Shown here: positions 44,628 through 53,233 of the stretch, piece after piece | Layout of the letters: the number at the start of each line of letters is the position of its first letter | How positions within the stretch are numbered: position 1 is the first letter of the stretch | DNA from: an uncultured Paracoccaceae bacterium | Lineage (GTDB): Bacteria; Pseudomonadota; Alphaproteobacteria; Rhodobacterales; Rhodobacteraceae | Assembly (NCBI GenBank): GCA_947497065.1 | Contig: CANMEQ010000007.1 | Location: 124,001-188,000, forward strand | Length of the DNA stretch: 64,000 nt | Direction: 5' to 3' | Made by a program: the position numbers and the translations under genes | The notes under the pieces: generated by a model | Told to the model about the DNA's origin: nothing | The model's input: the letters and a program-made list of their open reading frames with translations, nothing else | Database searches by the model: none

Positions 44628-45974
44628 ATGGAAGACGAAACCCGAAACGATTTAGCCGATCAAGCCGCAGAGATTGCCGAAATTGGGCAGGGCCTGTGGT
44701 CGCAAGCTATTGTTTTTCTTGAAAGCCTTTTGCGTCCTTGGAACGCCTACCAGTTAGGTATCATCCTTGCGACGTTTTTGGTTGCCTATGTGGCTGGTAG
44801 CGTCTTAGCGCCGAAGTTGCACGCATGGCTACGGGGCCGTGAAGGCTGGCCCAAGTGGCGTTTGCGCTGGGCGTTGGTGGTGCACAAGCGGTTGCGCGGA
44901 CTTCTTTTTGTTGCGTTTATGTGGTGCGTTTTGCTGGTGATGCGGGAGGTGACCTGGCCGTCGCGGTCGTATCTGGTTGGGATTGCGGCAAATCTGGCGT
45001 TGGCGTGGATCATCGTCACCTTTGCGACCCGTTTGATCGGGAACCCGTTTATGCGGTCGATTGTGCGGTATGGCGCATGGGCGTGGATTACGCTGCGGAT
45101 TTTGGGGCTGACGGAGCCTACGATTGGCGTGCTGGATGCGGCCTCCTATGAGGCGGGCGATTTCCGGATTTCGCTGTGGCTGCTTGTTCAGGGCATTTTC
45201 ATTTTATCGGTCTTCTTTTTGATTGCCCGATTTATTGCGCGGCAGACATCGGTGCGCATTCAGGCGAATGAAGATATCAGCCCGTCGATGCGGGTGTTGG
45301 TGGTGAAATTCATCCAAGTGGTGATGTATGGCGCTGCGTTTTTCATTGGGCTGAAAGCGGTTGGGTTTGATCTGACGGGGCTTGCTGTTCTGTCGGGCGC
45401 TATTGGTGTTGGCTTGGGTTTTGGTCTGCAAAAGGTCGTGTCGAACCTGGTTTCGGGCATCATTATTTTGCTGGATAAGTCGATCAAGCCCGGTGATGTG
45501 ATCACGGTGGGCAGCACGTTCGGGTGGATCAATTCGCTAGGTGCGCGGTATGTGAGCATCACGACACGGGATGGGCGCGAATACCTTATTCCGAACGAGG
45601 ATTTGATCACCACGCAGGTGGTGAACTGGTCGCATTCCAATGATTTTGTGCGTCTCGATATCAATTTCGGGACAGCTTATTCTGATGACCCGCATGTGGT
45701 GCGCAAACTGGCGATTGAGGCGGCATTGGGGGTGGACCGGGTGCTAAATTTCCGCCCGCCCGTTTGCCACATCGTGGGGTTTGGCGACAGCAGTGTGGAT
45801 TACGTTTTGCGGTTCTGGATCAAGGACCCGACCGGCGGTTTGACGAACATCCGCGGCAATGTGTTTTTGGCGCTATGGGACACCTTTAAAGAGCATGACA
45901 TTTCGATCCCCTTCCCGCAGCGGGAGGTGAAGATGATTGAAGGGTCTGAGCTGGGCACCAAGACGCTGGACTAG
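44628..45974 (+). CDS. MscS-family mechanosensitive channel
   Basis: A 448-residue channel with about five to six membrane segments. The pore helix is GLAVLSGAIGVGLGFGLQKVVSNLVSGIIIL and the MscS beta domain follows with DVITVGSTFGWINSLGARYV and REYLIPNEDLIT. The C-terminal cytoplasmic domain ends with IPFPQREVKMI. It relieves osmotic downshock in the inner membrane. Longer than the 286-residue E. coli MscS by an N-terminal extension. Confidence 0.93.
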   Translation: MEDETRNDLADQAAEIAEIGQGLWSQAIVFLESLLRPWNAYQLGIILATFLVAYVAGSVLAPKLHAWLRGREGWPKWRLRWALVVHKRLRGLLFVAFMWCVLLVMREVTWPSRSYLVGIAANLALAWIIVTFATRLIGNPFMRSIVRYGAWAWITLRILGLTEPTIGVLDAASYEAGDFRISLWLLVQGIFILSVFFLIARFIARQTSVRIQANEDISPSMRVLVVKFIQVVMYGAAFFIGLKAVGFDLTGLAVLSGAIGVGLGFGLQKVVSNLVSGIIILLDKSIKPGDVITVGSTFGWINSLGARYVSITTRDGREYLIPNEDLITTQVVNWSHSNDFVRLDINFGTAYSDDPHVVRKLAIEAALGVDRVLNFRPPVCHIVGFGDSSVDYVLRFWIKDPTGGLTNIRGNVFLALWDTFKEHDISIPFPQREVKMIEGSELGTKTLD

Positions 45975-46003
45975 CATCCGCAGTGCCCAGTTTAGGAGCT
46001 GGA

Positions 46004-47020
46004 TTACGGACGCGGTGGCCGTGCCGTTGCTGACGCATCGCAGCTTGCATCGGGGTCAGTCAGGCTGCATCCAGTTTGGGCCGTGAAGCACCCGATGATC
46101 TGGTTATCGGCGGCTGGATTTGCGTGATAGTGGTAGCCAAGACCATCAACTGTATGACCGCCGCATTGATCGAGATCGGTTGACGCCGCACCGCTGGCGT
46201 CGAGGCGATCATAGATATCGTAGCCATCCATCGCGACGCCGACCCGCCCTGCGTGCCCCTCAACCGCGGCGGAGACCCGTGGGGCGCAGTCATCAAGGAT
46301 GCCGTGGTAGTGGTAGCCCGTGTATGGGTTGATGTGCCCCCCACAATCATCGAACGGCCCCAAGGTGTGACCGCCGAGGATCAGGTCGAGGGGTGCGGGG
46401 GCGTCCATTTTGGCCCCGTTGAACGCGAGGCCGATGCCGGAATCAGGCCCGATGCGACCATCCGCGTTTTCAGATGCGACTGGCGTAAGCGGGATGAAAT
46501 AGGTCTGCGTCACGGTTTCGCCGATAAAACTAAGGGCGCAGTCCACGCAAATATTGTCTGGCTGGCCCGTTTCATTGTTGGGGTCGCCGGCCACGATGCA
46601 GCCGATTTCATTGGCGCGCACGAAGATGTCACCGGTTTCGGAATCGAACATTTGCCAAGCATCATCGTCATAGATTTCGCTGAGGTTGGCGATGAAGGCA
46701 CCGTCTACGTCGCGCACTTCACCGTCGACAAACCATTTGCCCCCCTCCTCGGGGCCGTCGGAGATATTTCGCGGGCAATACGGGCCGGTGATGTGGTCTG
46801 ACGGACTGGCCACAACGGTGATCTTGAAACATTTCGCCTCGGCGCCTTCGGACAAGGTACAATCTGCGAGGCTGGGAACACCGACGATCGTGGCGGTTTG
46901 GAACACATCGACCAGCGCATCGTAGCGATGTTGCTCGTCGTGGGTTTGCGCGGCTGCGGGGGTGGCACACATCGCTGCGATTGCAGCAACGGATGCCCGT
47001 TTTGACCAAGATAACAGCAT
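46004..47020 (-). CDS. Exported YHYH-domain protein
   Basis: A 338-residue protein with signal peptide (about 1-24, AAAQ) and two copies of the YHYH motif: TGYHYHGILDD (about 262) and LGYHYHANP (about 306), each before a Cys/Asp-rich stretch. Ten or more cysteines suggest disulfides. Function of YHYH proteins is unknown; His/Cys content suits metal binding. ATG at 47020 follows AAAGGA. Convergent with mscS, 29-base gap. Confidence 0.87.
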   Translation of the reverse strand: MLLSWSKRASVAAIAAMCATPAAAQTHDEQHRYDALVDVFQTATIVGVPSLADCTLSEGAEAKCFKITVVASPSDHITGPYCPRNISDGPEEGGKWFVDGEVRDVDGAFIANLSEIYDDDAWQMFDSETGDIFVRANEIGCIVAGDPNNETGQPDNICVDCALSFIGETVTQTYFIPLTPVASENADGRIGPDSGIGLAFNGAKMDAPAPLDLILGGHTLGPFDDCGGHINPYTGYHYHGILDDCAPRVSAAVEGHAGRVGVAMDGYDIYDRLDASGAASTDLDQCGGHTVDGLGYHYHANPAADNQIIGCFTAQTGCSLTDPDASCDASATARPPRP

Positions 47021-47214
47021 GACAGTCCTTTCTATGGGGCTGAGAGGTCTCTTATCATCCCCATGAACGCGCTTTGTGTCCACTCCGGTGGTTTTGGGCT
47101 GGTTGCTGACGCCACGGCCTTGATGAATCTGACGCGTTGAAAACCGGCACAAGGCTTGTTAGGTTAGGGTAATACCCAGCGTCGGGGTTTTGGCGACGCG
47201 ATTTAAGGAGGACA

Positions 47215-47274
47215 ATGATCTGTCTCTTTCTTCATCGGCAGGCACCCCTGCCACTGCTGGAGCTGACGCGATGA
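47215..47274 (+). CDS. Possible 19-codon leader ORF before rsfS
   Basis: The strongest ribosome site here, AAGGAGG (47205-47211), fits the ATG at 47215 three bases later in spacing terms, in a frame one off from rsfS. It encodes 19 residues rich in Leu and ends in TGA overlapping the rsfS ATG (ATGA), so it could couple translation. The short spacing is a weakness; the site may instead serve a CTG (47220) in the rsfS frame. Confidence 0.35.
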   Translation: MICLFLHRQAPLPLLELTR

Positions 47275-47630
47275 GTGCGCAAGCTGCAAACGCAGAGAAC
47301 ACGCTGGCTGCTGTTCTCAAATCCCTCGATGATGACAAAGCCGAAGACGTTGTGCAGATTGATCTGCGCGGCAAGTCCGAGATGGGCGATTACATGGTGA
47401 TCGCGTCTGGTCGGTCTTCGCGTCAGGTATCGTCGATGGCTGAGAAGCTGACGGACCGGTTGAAAAAGGCGTTCGGCATTTTGTCGAAGGTCGAAGGCCG
47501 TGCGACAGGCGACTGGGTTTTGATCGACACAGGCGATGTGGTTGTGCATGTGTTCCGCCCCGAAGTGCGTGAATTCTACCAGCTGGAAAAAATGTGGTTG
47601 AACCCTGACGAGGCCGCGAAAGCGGACTGA
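47271..47630 (+). CDS. rsfS: Ribosome silencing factor RsfS
   Basis: A 119-residue protein that binds uL14 on the large subunit and blocks 30S joining. The family core [38 protein letters not shown] and GDWVLIDTGDVVVHVF are present. The ATG at 47271 gives the common length and overlaps a short upstream frame; in-frame CTG 47220 or TTG 47190 would give an Ala/Ser-rich N-terminal extension. First gene of rsfS-rlmH-gpmI-envC-ctpA. Confidence 0.93.
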   Translation: MSAQAANAENTLAAVLKSLDDDKAEDVVQIDLRGKSEMGDYMVIASGRSSRQVSSMAEKLTDRLKKAFGILSKVEGRATGDWVLIDTGDVVVHVFRPEVREFYQLEKMWLNPDEAAKAD

Positions 47631-47632
47631 GG

Positions 47633-48103
47633 TTGCGGGTTACCTTATGCGTTGTGGGCCGCCTGCGGGCTGGCCCTGAACGCGAACTTATCGATGATTA
47701 TGTGACACGTTTTGACCGCACGGGTCGGGCTTTGGGGCTCGGGCCGATTGACGTGCGTGAGGTTGAAGACCGCAAAGGCGGTGGCATGGCGGCGGAGGCC
47801 GTTTTGCTGGAAAAGGCGTTGCCGTCGGGGGCGGTGGTTGTTGCGCTGGACGAGCGCGGCAAGATCAAAACCTCGCCCGAGTTTGCCAATGATCTGGCGC
47901 GGTGGCGAGACGACGGGCGACAGGATTTGGCGTTTATCATCGGGGGTGCGGATGGCATCGACCCTGGTTTGCGCGCGAAATGTGATGGGGCGCTTTCGTT
48001 TGGGAAGATGGTCTGGCCGCACATGATGGTGCGCGTGATGTTGACAGAGCAGTTATACCGCGCGGCGAGCATTTTAGCGGGATCTCCCTATCACCGCGTC
48101 TAG
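47633..48103 (+). CDS. rlmH: 23S rRNA (pseudouridine-1915-N3)-methyltransferase RlmH
   Basis: A 156-residue SPOUT methyltransferase. It shows VVGRLRAGPERELIDDYVTRF, ALDERGKIKTSPEFA, FIIGGADGID (AdoMet knot) and LSFGKMVWPHMMVRVMLTEQLYRA with the C-terminal YHRV. The start is TTG at 47633, two bases after the rsfS stop. Confidence 0.96.
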   Translation: MRVTLCVVGRLRAGPERELIDDYVTRFDRTGRALGLGPIDVREVEDRKGGGMAAEAVLLEKALPSGAVVVALDERGKIKTSPEFANDLARWRDDGRQDLAFIIGGADGIDPGLRAKCDGALSFGKMVWPHMMVRVMLTEQLYRAASILAGSPYHRV

Positions 48104-48195
48104 GCTGGGTCTTTTTTAACGCAATCCGGCACGGGCAGGTTTTCGTTTGGTGCGACGCAGGGTAAAAGGTGGCGACATCTTGAAAGGATTACCCG

Positions 48196-49707
48196 ATGAC
48201 CACCCCGAAGCCTGTTGTTCTGTGTATTTTGGATGGATGGGGCAAGCGCGCCGGTGAGGTGGGCAATGCCCCCATTTTGGCGAAGACGCCCGCGTTCGAT
48301 CGTGTGATGCAAGGGCCGAATGCCGAGCTGATCACCCATGGGCCGGATGTGGGTTTACCCAAAGGTCAGATGGGCAATTCCGAAGTGGGCCACACGAACA
48401 TCGGGGCCGGTCGCGTTGTGGCGATGGATTTGGGTGCGATTGATCTGGCAATTGAAGACGGGTCGTTTTTTGACAATGCGGCTTTGGTGGATTGGGCCAA
48501 GAATTTGAAAGCCAGCGGTGGGACGGCGCATATCATCGGGCTGGTCAGTGACGGCGGTGTGCATGGTCATGTAGTCCATATTCAAGCGGCGCTGAAAGCT
48601 GTGGCGGATCACGGGGTGCCGGTGGTGTTGCATGCGGTGACCGATGGGCGCGATGTTGCGCCAAAATCTGGCGTTGGGTTTCTGACGGAGTTGAGCGCGA
48701 ATATGCCTGCGGGCGTGACCATCGGGTCTGTTTGCGGGCGGTATTACGCGATGGATCGCGACAATCGCTGGGAGCGGGTTGAGACCGCGTATCGCGCGAT
48801 GGTCGATGGGGCTGGCCCCAAGGGAAGCGATGCGGTTGCGGTGGTTGAGGCTGCCTACGCTGACGATGTGACCGATGAATTTGTGCCCGCCACCGTGCTG
48901 GGGGATTACGCCGGCATGGCTGCGGGTGACGGTGTGTTTTGCCTGAATTTCCGTGCGGACCGTGCGCGGGAGATTTTGGCGGCGATTGGCGATCCTGCGT
49001 TTGACGGATTTGATGTTGGCGCGCGCCCTGATCTGAGCCTTTTGGGCATGGTGAATTATTCAGATGCCCACAACGAATACATGACGACCTGCTATCCGAA
49101 ACAGGAGATCAAAAACACCTTGGGGGCATGGGTGGCCAGCAAAGGCCTACGTCAATTCCGCGTGGCTGAGACCGAAAAATACCCCCATGTGACGTTTTTC
49201 CTGAACGGTGGGATTGAGACGCCCGAGGCGGGTGAAGACCGGTTTATGGCGCCGTCGCCCAAGGTCGCGACCTATGATTTGCAGCCGGAAATGTCGGCCG
49301 CGGAGGTGACGGAGGCCTTTGTTGGCGCGATCAAGGATGGCTATGACCTGATCGTTTGCAACTACGCAAACCCGGATATGGTTGGGCATACGGGCGATGT
49401 GGATGCTGCAGTTGCGGCGTGTGAAGCGGTCGACGCAGGACTGGGCGCTGTGCTGGAGGCGCTGGAAAGTGCGGGCGGCGCAATGATTGTCACGGCGGAT
49501 CACGGGAACTGCGAAACGATGGTGGACCCCGAAACAGGGGGGCCGCACACGGCGCATACGATCAACCCGGTGCCTGTGGCATTGGTCGGTGGGCCTGAGG
49601 GCGCGCAGCTGCGCAACGGGCGGTTGGCCGATTTAGCACCGACGCTGTTGGATTTGATGGGGCTGGATTTGCCGCCTGAGATGACAGGGACATCTTTGAT
49701 CTCGTGA
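48196..49707 (+). CDS. gpmI: 2,3-bisphosphoglycerate-independent phosphoglycerate mutase
   Basis: A 503-residue manganese enzyme interconverting 3- and 2-phosphoglycerate. Metal ligand Asp13 in CILDGWGKR, phosphorylated Ser62 in MGNSEVGHTNIGAGR and TADHGNCETM with ADHG near 435 are visible. Start ATG 48196 with GAAAGGA. It overlaps the EnvC-like gene by GTGA. Confidence 0.97.
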   Translation: MTTPKPVVLCILDGWGKRAGEVGNAPILAKTPAFDRVMQGPNAELITHGPDVGLPKGQMGNSEVGHTNIGAGRVVAMDLGAIDLAIEDGSFFDNAALVDWAKNLKASGGTAHIIGLVSDGGVHGHVVHIQAALKAVADHGVPVVLHAVTDGRDVAPKSGVGFLTELSANMPAGVTIGSVCGRYYAMDRDNRWERVETAYRAMVDGAGPKGSDAVAVVEAAYADDVTDEFVPATVLGDYAGMAAGDGVFCLNFRADRAREILAAIGDPAFDGFDVGARPDLSLLGMVNYSDAHNEYMTTCYPKQEIKNTLGAWVASKGLRQFRVAETEKYPHVTFFLNGGIETPEAGEDRFMAPSPKVATYDLQPEMSAAEVTEAFVGAIKDGYDLIVCNYANPDMVGHTGDVDAAVAACEAVDAGLGAVLEALESAGGAMIVTADHGNCETMVDPETGGPHTAHTINPVPVALVGGPEGAQLRNGRLADLAPTLLDLMGLDLPPEMTGTSLIS

Positions 49708-50807
49708 GAGGTTTGGCGCTGATAGGGTGGCTGCTGGCCGCGCCTGCGTTTGCGCAAACCCCTGCGGAGGATGCGTTGAGTGCGGCGCAAAACCTGCAGG
49801 AGGCGCGCACGGCGTTGGAGACGGCCAGCGGGCGATCTGACCGGGTGGCCGCGCTGACCCAAACGGTACGGGCCTATGAAGATGGGTTGGCCGCGTTGCG
49901 GGATGGGTTGCGCCGTGCGGCGATCCGGCAGCGGACGCTGGAGACCGATTTGGAGGCGCGATCGGATGATGTGGCGCGGCTGCTGGGGGTTTTGCAAACC
50001 ATGGGCCGTGCGCCTGCGCCGATTTTGCTGCTGCATCCCAGTGGGCCGACGGGCACGGCACGATCTGGCATGATGCTGGCGGATGTTACGCCTGCGCTGC
50101 AAGACAAGGCCGCCGCGTTGCGCACCCAGCTTGAAGAAGTGGCCGTGTTGCGCGGGTTGCAAAATGATGCGCTGGGGATTTTGGAAGATGGATTGTCAGG
50201 CGCGCAGGCCGCGCGCACGGCGCTGAGTGCGGCGATTGCGGACCGCACGGATTTGCCACGGCGGTTTTCGGAAGATCCGGCGCAGACGGCGGTGTTACTG
50301 GCAAGTTCTGAAACCTTGCAGGCCTTTGCCTCGGGTTTGGCGGATACGCAGGCCGGCGGTGGGCCGGATGCGAGCACCGTGAAGGGCGCTATCCCCCTGC
50401 CCGTGGATGGGCAGGTGATCCGGCGGTTTGAAGAACCGGATGCGGCTGGCATTGCCCGCCCCGGTATCTTGATTGCGACGGCGCCGCGGGCGTTGGTCAC
50501 GACGCCTGTGTCTGCGACAATTCGCTATGCGGGGCCGCTGCTGGACTATGGGAATGTGATCATTCTGGAGCCTGCTGCCGATGTGATGTGGGTGCTGGCG
50601 GGGCTGGAGCAAGTATTCGGGACTGTTGGACAAATTGTCCCAGATGGGACGCCGGTGGGCCTGATGGGCGGGATTATTGCGGATGCTCAAGGGATTTTGA
50701 CCGAAAGCGCGCAAGGTTCCGCCGGTCAGCGCACTGAAACGCTTTATCTTGAGGTCAGAGACGGGCAAGGTGCGGTGAACCCTGCCGAATGGTTTGCCTT
50801 TCAATAG
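49704..50807 (+). CDS. EnvC-like murein hydrolase activator, degenerate LytM domain
   Basis: A 367-residue protein: signal peptide (1-17, AFAQ), coiled-coil region (about 20-210, many Ala/Leu heptads), then a C-terminal LytM (M23) domain from about 235 (PVDGQVIRRFEEPDAAGIARPGI..., GNVIILEP, VPDGTPVGLMGG). The zinc-binding His-x3-Asp and His-x-His residues of active M23 peptidases are not present, as in EnvC/NlpD activators of amidases. The start is GTG at 49704, overlapping the gpmI stop; ctpA follows. Confidence 0.88.
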   Translation: MRGLALIGWLLAAPAFAQTPAEDALSAAQNLQEARTALETASGRSDRVAALTQTVRAYEDGLAALRDGLRRAAIRQRTLETDLEARSDDVARLLGVLQTMGRAPAPILLLHPSGPTGTARSGMMLADVTPALQDKAAALRTQLEEVAVLRGLQNDALGILEDGLSGAQAARTALSAAIADRTDLPRRFSEDPAQTAVLLASSETLQAFASGLADTQAGGGPDASTVKGAIPLPVDGQVIRRFEEPDAAGIARPGILIATAPRALVTTPVSATIRYAGPLLDYGNVIILEPAADVMWVLAGLEQVFGTVGQIVPDGTPVGLMGGIIADAQGILTESAQGSAGQRTETLYLEVRDGQGAVNPAEWFAFQ

Positions 50808-50848
50808 TGCGCGACGGCAGATGGTAAATTGATGATTGGATGGACTGA

Positions 50849-52186
50849 ATGAAAAAATTTGCGATGGCCGCCACTGGTGGCATTTTGTTGGGCGCAGTGG
50901 CCACCACACAAGTGGCGGGCCCCCTGCTGGCGCAGGAAGCCGCAAACAACGCAAGCGTCTACGAACAACTGGATTTGTTTGGGGACATTTTTGAACGGAT
51001 CCGCGCGCAATATGTGGAAGAGGTCGACGAGGCGGCGCTGATCGAAGCGGCGATTGATGGTATGCTGACATCGCTTGATCCGCATTCCAGCTACCTGTCC
51101 CCATCGGATGCGGCGGATATGCGCGAACAGACGCGCGGCGAGTTTGGCGGTCTGGGCATTGAAGTGACCCAAGAAGACGGTTTCGTGAAGGTGGTGTCGC
51201 CGATTGATGGCACCCCTGCGAGCGAAGCGGGAATCGAGTCGGGTGATTTCATCACCGCTGTTGATGGTGAAAACCTGCTGGGTTTGACGCTGGACGAAGC
51301 GGTAGAGCTGATGCGCGGGCCGGTTGGGTCTGAGATTATCATCACCATTTTCCGAGAAGGCACGCCGGAGCCTTTCGATGTGTCGATTATTCGCGACACC
51401 ATTACGCTGACCGCTGTGCGCAGCCGCGTGGAAGGGGAAACGGTTGTTTTGCGGATCGTGACATTTAGCGATCAGACCTACCCGAGCCTCGAAGAGCAGC
51501 TTGCCGAGCAGGTTGAAGAAGCCGGTGGCATTGAAAACGTGAATGGGTTTGTCATTGATTTGCGCAACAACCCAGGTGGTTTGTTGAACCAGGCGATTGC
51601 CGTATCGGATGCGTTTTTGGATGCGGGTGAGATTACATCGACCCGTGGGCGTGAGCCGAGTGACGGCCAACGTTGGAACGCCCGCGAGGGGGATTTGGCC
51701 GAAGGATTGCCGATTGTTGTTTTGATCAACGGCGGTTCTGCCTCTGCTTCAGAGATTGTGGCGGGTGCGTTGCAAGATCACCGTCGTGCGGTTGTGATTG
51801 GCACCAATTCATTCGGCAAAGGGTCTGTTCAAACGGTGATGCCATTGCGTGGTGACAGCGCCATGCGGTTGACCACGGCGCGGTATTACACGCCGTCTGG
51901 CCGGTCCATTCAGGCGTTGGGTATTTCGCCCGATATCATCGTGGAGCAGCCGCGGGTTGATCCGAATGCGGTTGAGGAAGAGGAAGACGAAGGTTTCACA
52001 CGGTCCGAAGCGGATCTGCGGGGCGCGTTGGATAATGACAGCCTGACCGAAGACGAGATCGAGCAGATCCAAGCGGACCGTTTGCGCGCCGAAGATGCGG
52101 CAGCCTTGCGCGAGGAGGATTATCAGCTGGCTTATGCGATTGATATTCTCAAAGGTTTGGGCGTTTTGGACAGCAGCGATAATTGA
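50849..52186 (+). CDS. ctpA: Carboxyl-terminal processing protease (S41A)
   Basis: A 445-residue periplasmic protease: N-terminal signal/anchor (1-29), PDZ domain (about 95-170) and S41 catalytic domain. The catalytic pair is Ser299 in NGGSASASEIVAGALQD and Lys324 in SFGKGSVQ, with the 25-residue spacing known from Prc. It probably trims envelope proteins, possibly including hydrolases governed by the EnvC-like protein. A strong terminator follows. Confidence 0.95.
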   Translation: MKKFAMAATGGILLGAVATTQVAGPLLAQEAANNASVYEQLDLFGDIFERIRAQYVEEVDEAALIEAAIDGMLTSLDPHSSYLSPSDAADMREQTRGEFGGLGIEVTQEDGFVKVVSPIDGTPASEAGIESGDFITAVDGENLLGLTLDEAVELMRGPVGSEIIITIFREGTPEPFDVSIIRDTITLTAVRSRVEGETVVLRIVTFSDQTYPSLEEQLAEQVEEAGGIENVNGFVIDLRNNPGGLLNQAIAVSDAFLDAGEITSTRGREPSDGQRWNAREGDLAEGLPIVVLINGGSASASEIVAGALQDHRRAVVIGTNSFGKGSVQTVMPLRGDSAMRLTTARYYTPSGRSIQALGISPDIIVEQPRVDPNAVEEEEDEGFTRSEADLRGALDNDSLTEDEIEQIQADRLRAEDAAALREEDYQLAYAIDILKGLGVLDSSDN

Positions 52187-52207
52187 TTTTCCCCGTTGGG
52201 AAATGCG

Positions 52208-52237
52208 CGCCGCCGAGGTAAAACTCGGCGGCGTTTT
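52208..52237 (+). terminator. Terminator after ctpA
   Basis: 10-bp GC-rich inverted repeat (52208-52217 with 52224-52233), six-base loop, followed by TTTTC. It is 21 bases after the ctpA stop. Confidence 0.92.
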
Positions 52238-52253
52238 CATATGAAGGACCCGC

Positions 52254-52751
52254 ATGATGACCAAGCAAATGACCCCAGACGAGATTGCAGCGCTGCCCTA
52301 TCGCCCCTGTGTTGGGTTGATGATCGTGAACCCCGATGGCGGCGTGTTTGTCGGCCAACGCGTTGATCGGTTCAAAGACGCGTGGCAGATGCCACAAGGC
52401 GGGATCGATGATGGCGAAGATGTGCGGACAGCGGCCCTGCGGGAGCTGGAGGAAGAGACGGGCATTACGCCGGATTTGGTGGAGATTGAGGCCGAGACAG
52501 CCGAGTGGCTGCCCTATGATTTGCCCCACGACATTGTGCCCAAAATCTGGAAAGGCCGGTATCGCGGGCAGGAGCAGAAATGGGTTTTGCTGCGGTTTCA
52601 CGGGTCTGACGATCAGATCAATATTGTGCAAGATCACCAAGAATTTTCCGAATGGCGGTGGATGGAGGCCAAGGATTTGCTGGCCAGCATCGTCCCATTC
52701 AAGCGGGAGGTTTATGCCGCCGTTTTGGAAGAATTTGGAGATAAGATATGA
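52254..52751 (+). CDS. rppH: RNA pyrophosphohydrolase
   Basis: A 165-residue Nudix hydrolase which removes pyrophosphate from 5' triphosphate RNA or cleaves diadenosine polyphosphates. The Nudix box [23 protein letters not shown] lies at about 45-67. [11 protein letters not shown] and WQMPQGGID are typical. ATG at 52254 follows GAAGGA. It overlaps the next gene by ATGA. Confidence 0.95.
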   Translation: MMTKQMTPDEIAALPYRPCVGLMIVNPDGGVFVGQRVDRFKDAWQMPQGGIDDGEDVRTAALRELEEETGITPDLVEIEAETAEWLPYDLPHDIVPKIWKGRYRGQEQKWVLLRFHGSDDQINIVQDHQEFSEWRWMEAKDLLASIVPFKREVYAAVLEEFGDKI

Positions 52752-53233
52752 AAGCTGCACTTTTTACGGGACTGATGGTTTGCGCTGCGACGCAGGCGCA
52801 TGCGCTGTCGTGTTGGCGGCCTGATGTGGCCCGATCATTTCAGCTGGCCGCGCAGGCGGATGAGGCCTATGTTATTTTGCTGGGGACCTATGAATTTGGG
52901 GATGTGCCATCGTCTACGACGGGCGACATCAACCAGCGCCGTGACGTTGAGGTGACTGCGCAATTTAGCGGGATGTTTTTGGGCGAAAACGGGTTTCAGG
53001 ACGCACCAACGCTGGATGTTGAGTTGGCGTTCACCTGTGCCGCCGCGTGGTGCGGATCGCTGCAAAATGATGGGGCGCAGGTTCTGGCATTCGTTGAGCA
53101 AATGTCGGATGGATACAGGCTGGAGATTGGCCCCTGCGGCGGGCAGGCGTTTACCAACCCGACCGATGCGCAAATCGCGCAGGTGCAAGCCTGCATGACG
53201 GGAGACACCTGCGAAGTGGCTCCGCTGCGCTGA
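52748..53233 (+). CDS. Exported Cys-containing protein of unknown function
   Basis: A 161-residue protein with a signal peptide (about 1-19, AHA-L). The mature chain starts with SCWRPD and has seven or eight cysteines, including CAAAWCG and a C-terminal CMTGDTC pair, suited to disulfides. I do not recognise a family. It overlaps rppH by ATGA and ends directly at the convergent rnr stop. Confidence 0.75.
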   Translation: MKAALFTGLMVCAATQAHALSCWRPDVARSFQLAAQADEAYVILLGTYEFGDVPSSTTGDINQRRDVEVTAQFSGMFLGENGFQDAPTLDVELAFTCAAAWCGSLQNDGAQVLAFVEQMSDGYRLEIGPCGGQAFTNPTDAQIAQVQACMTGDTCEVAPLR

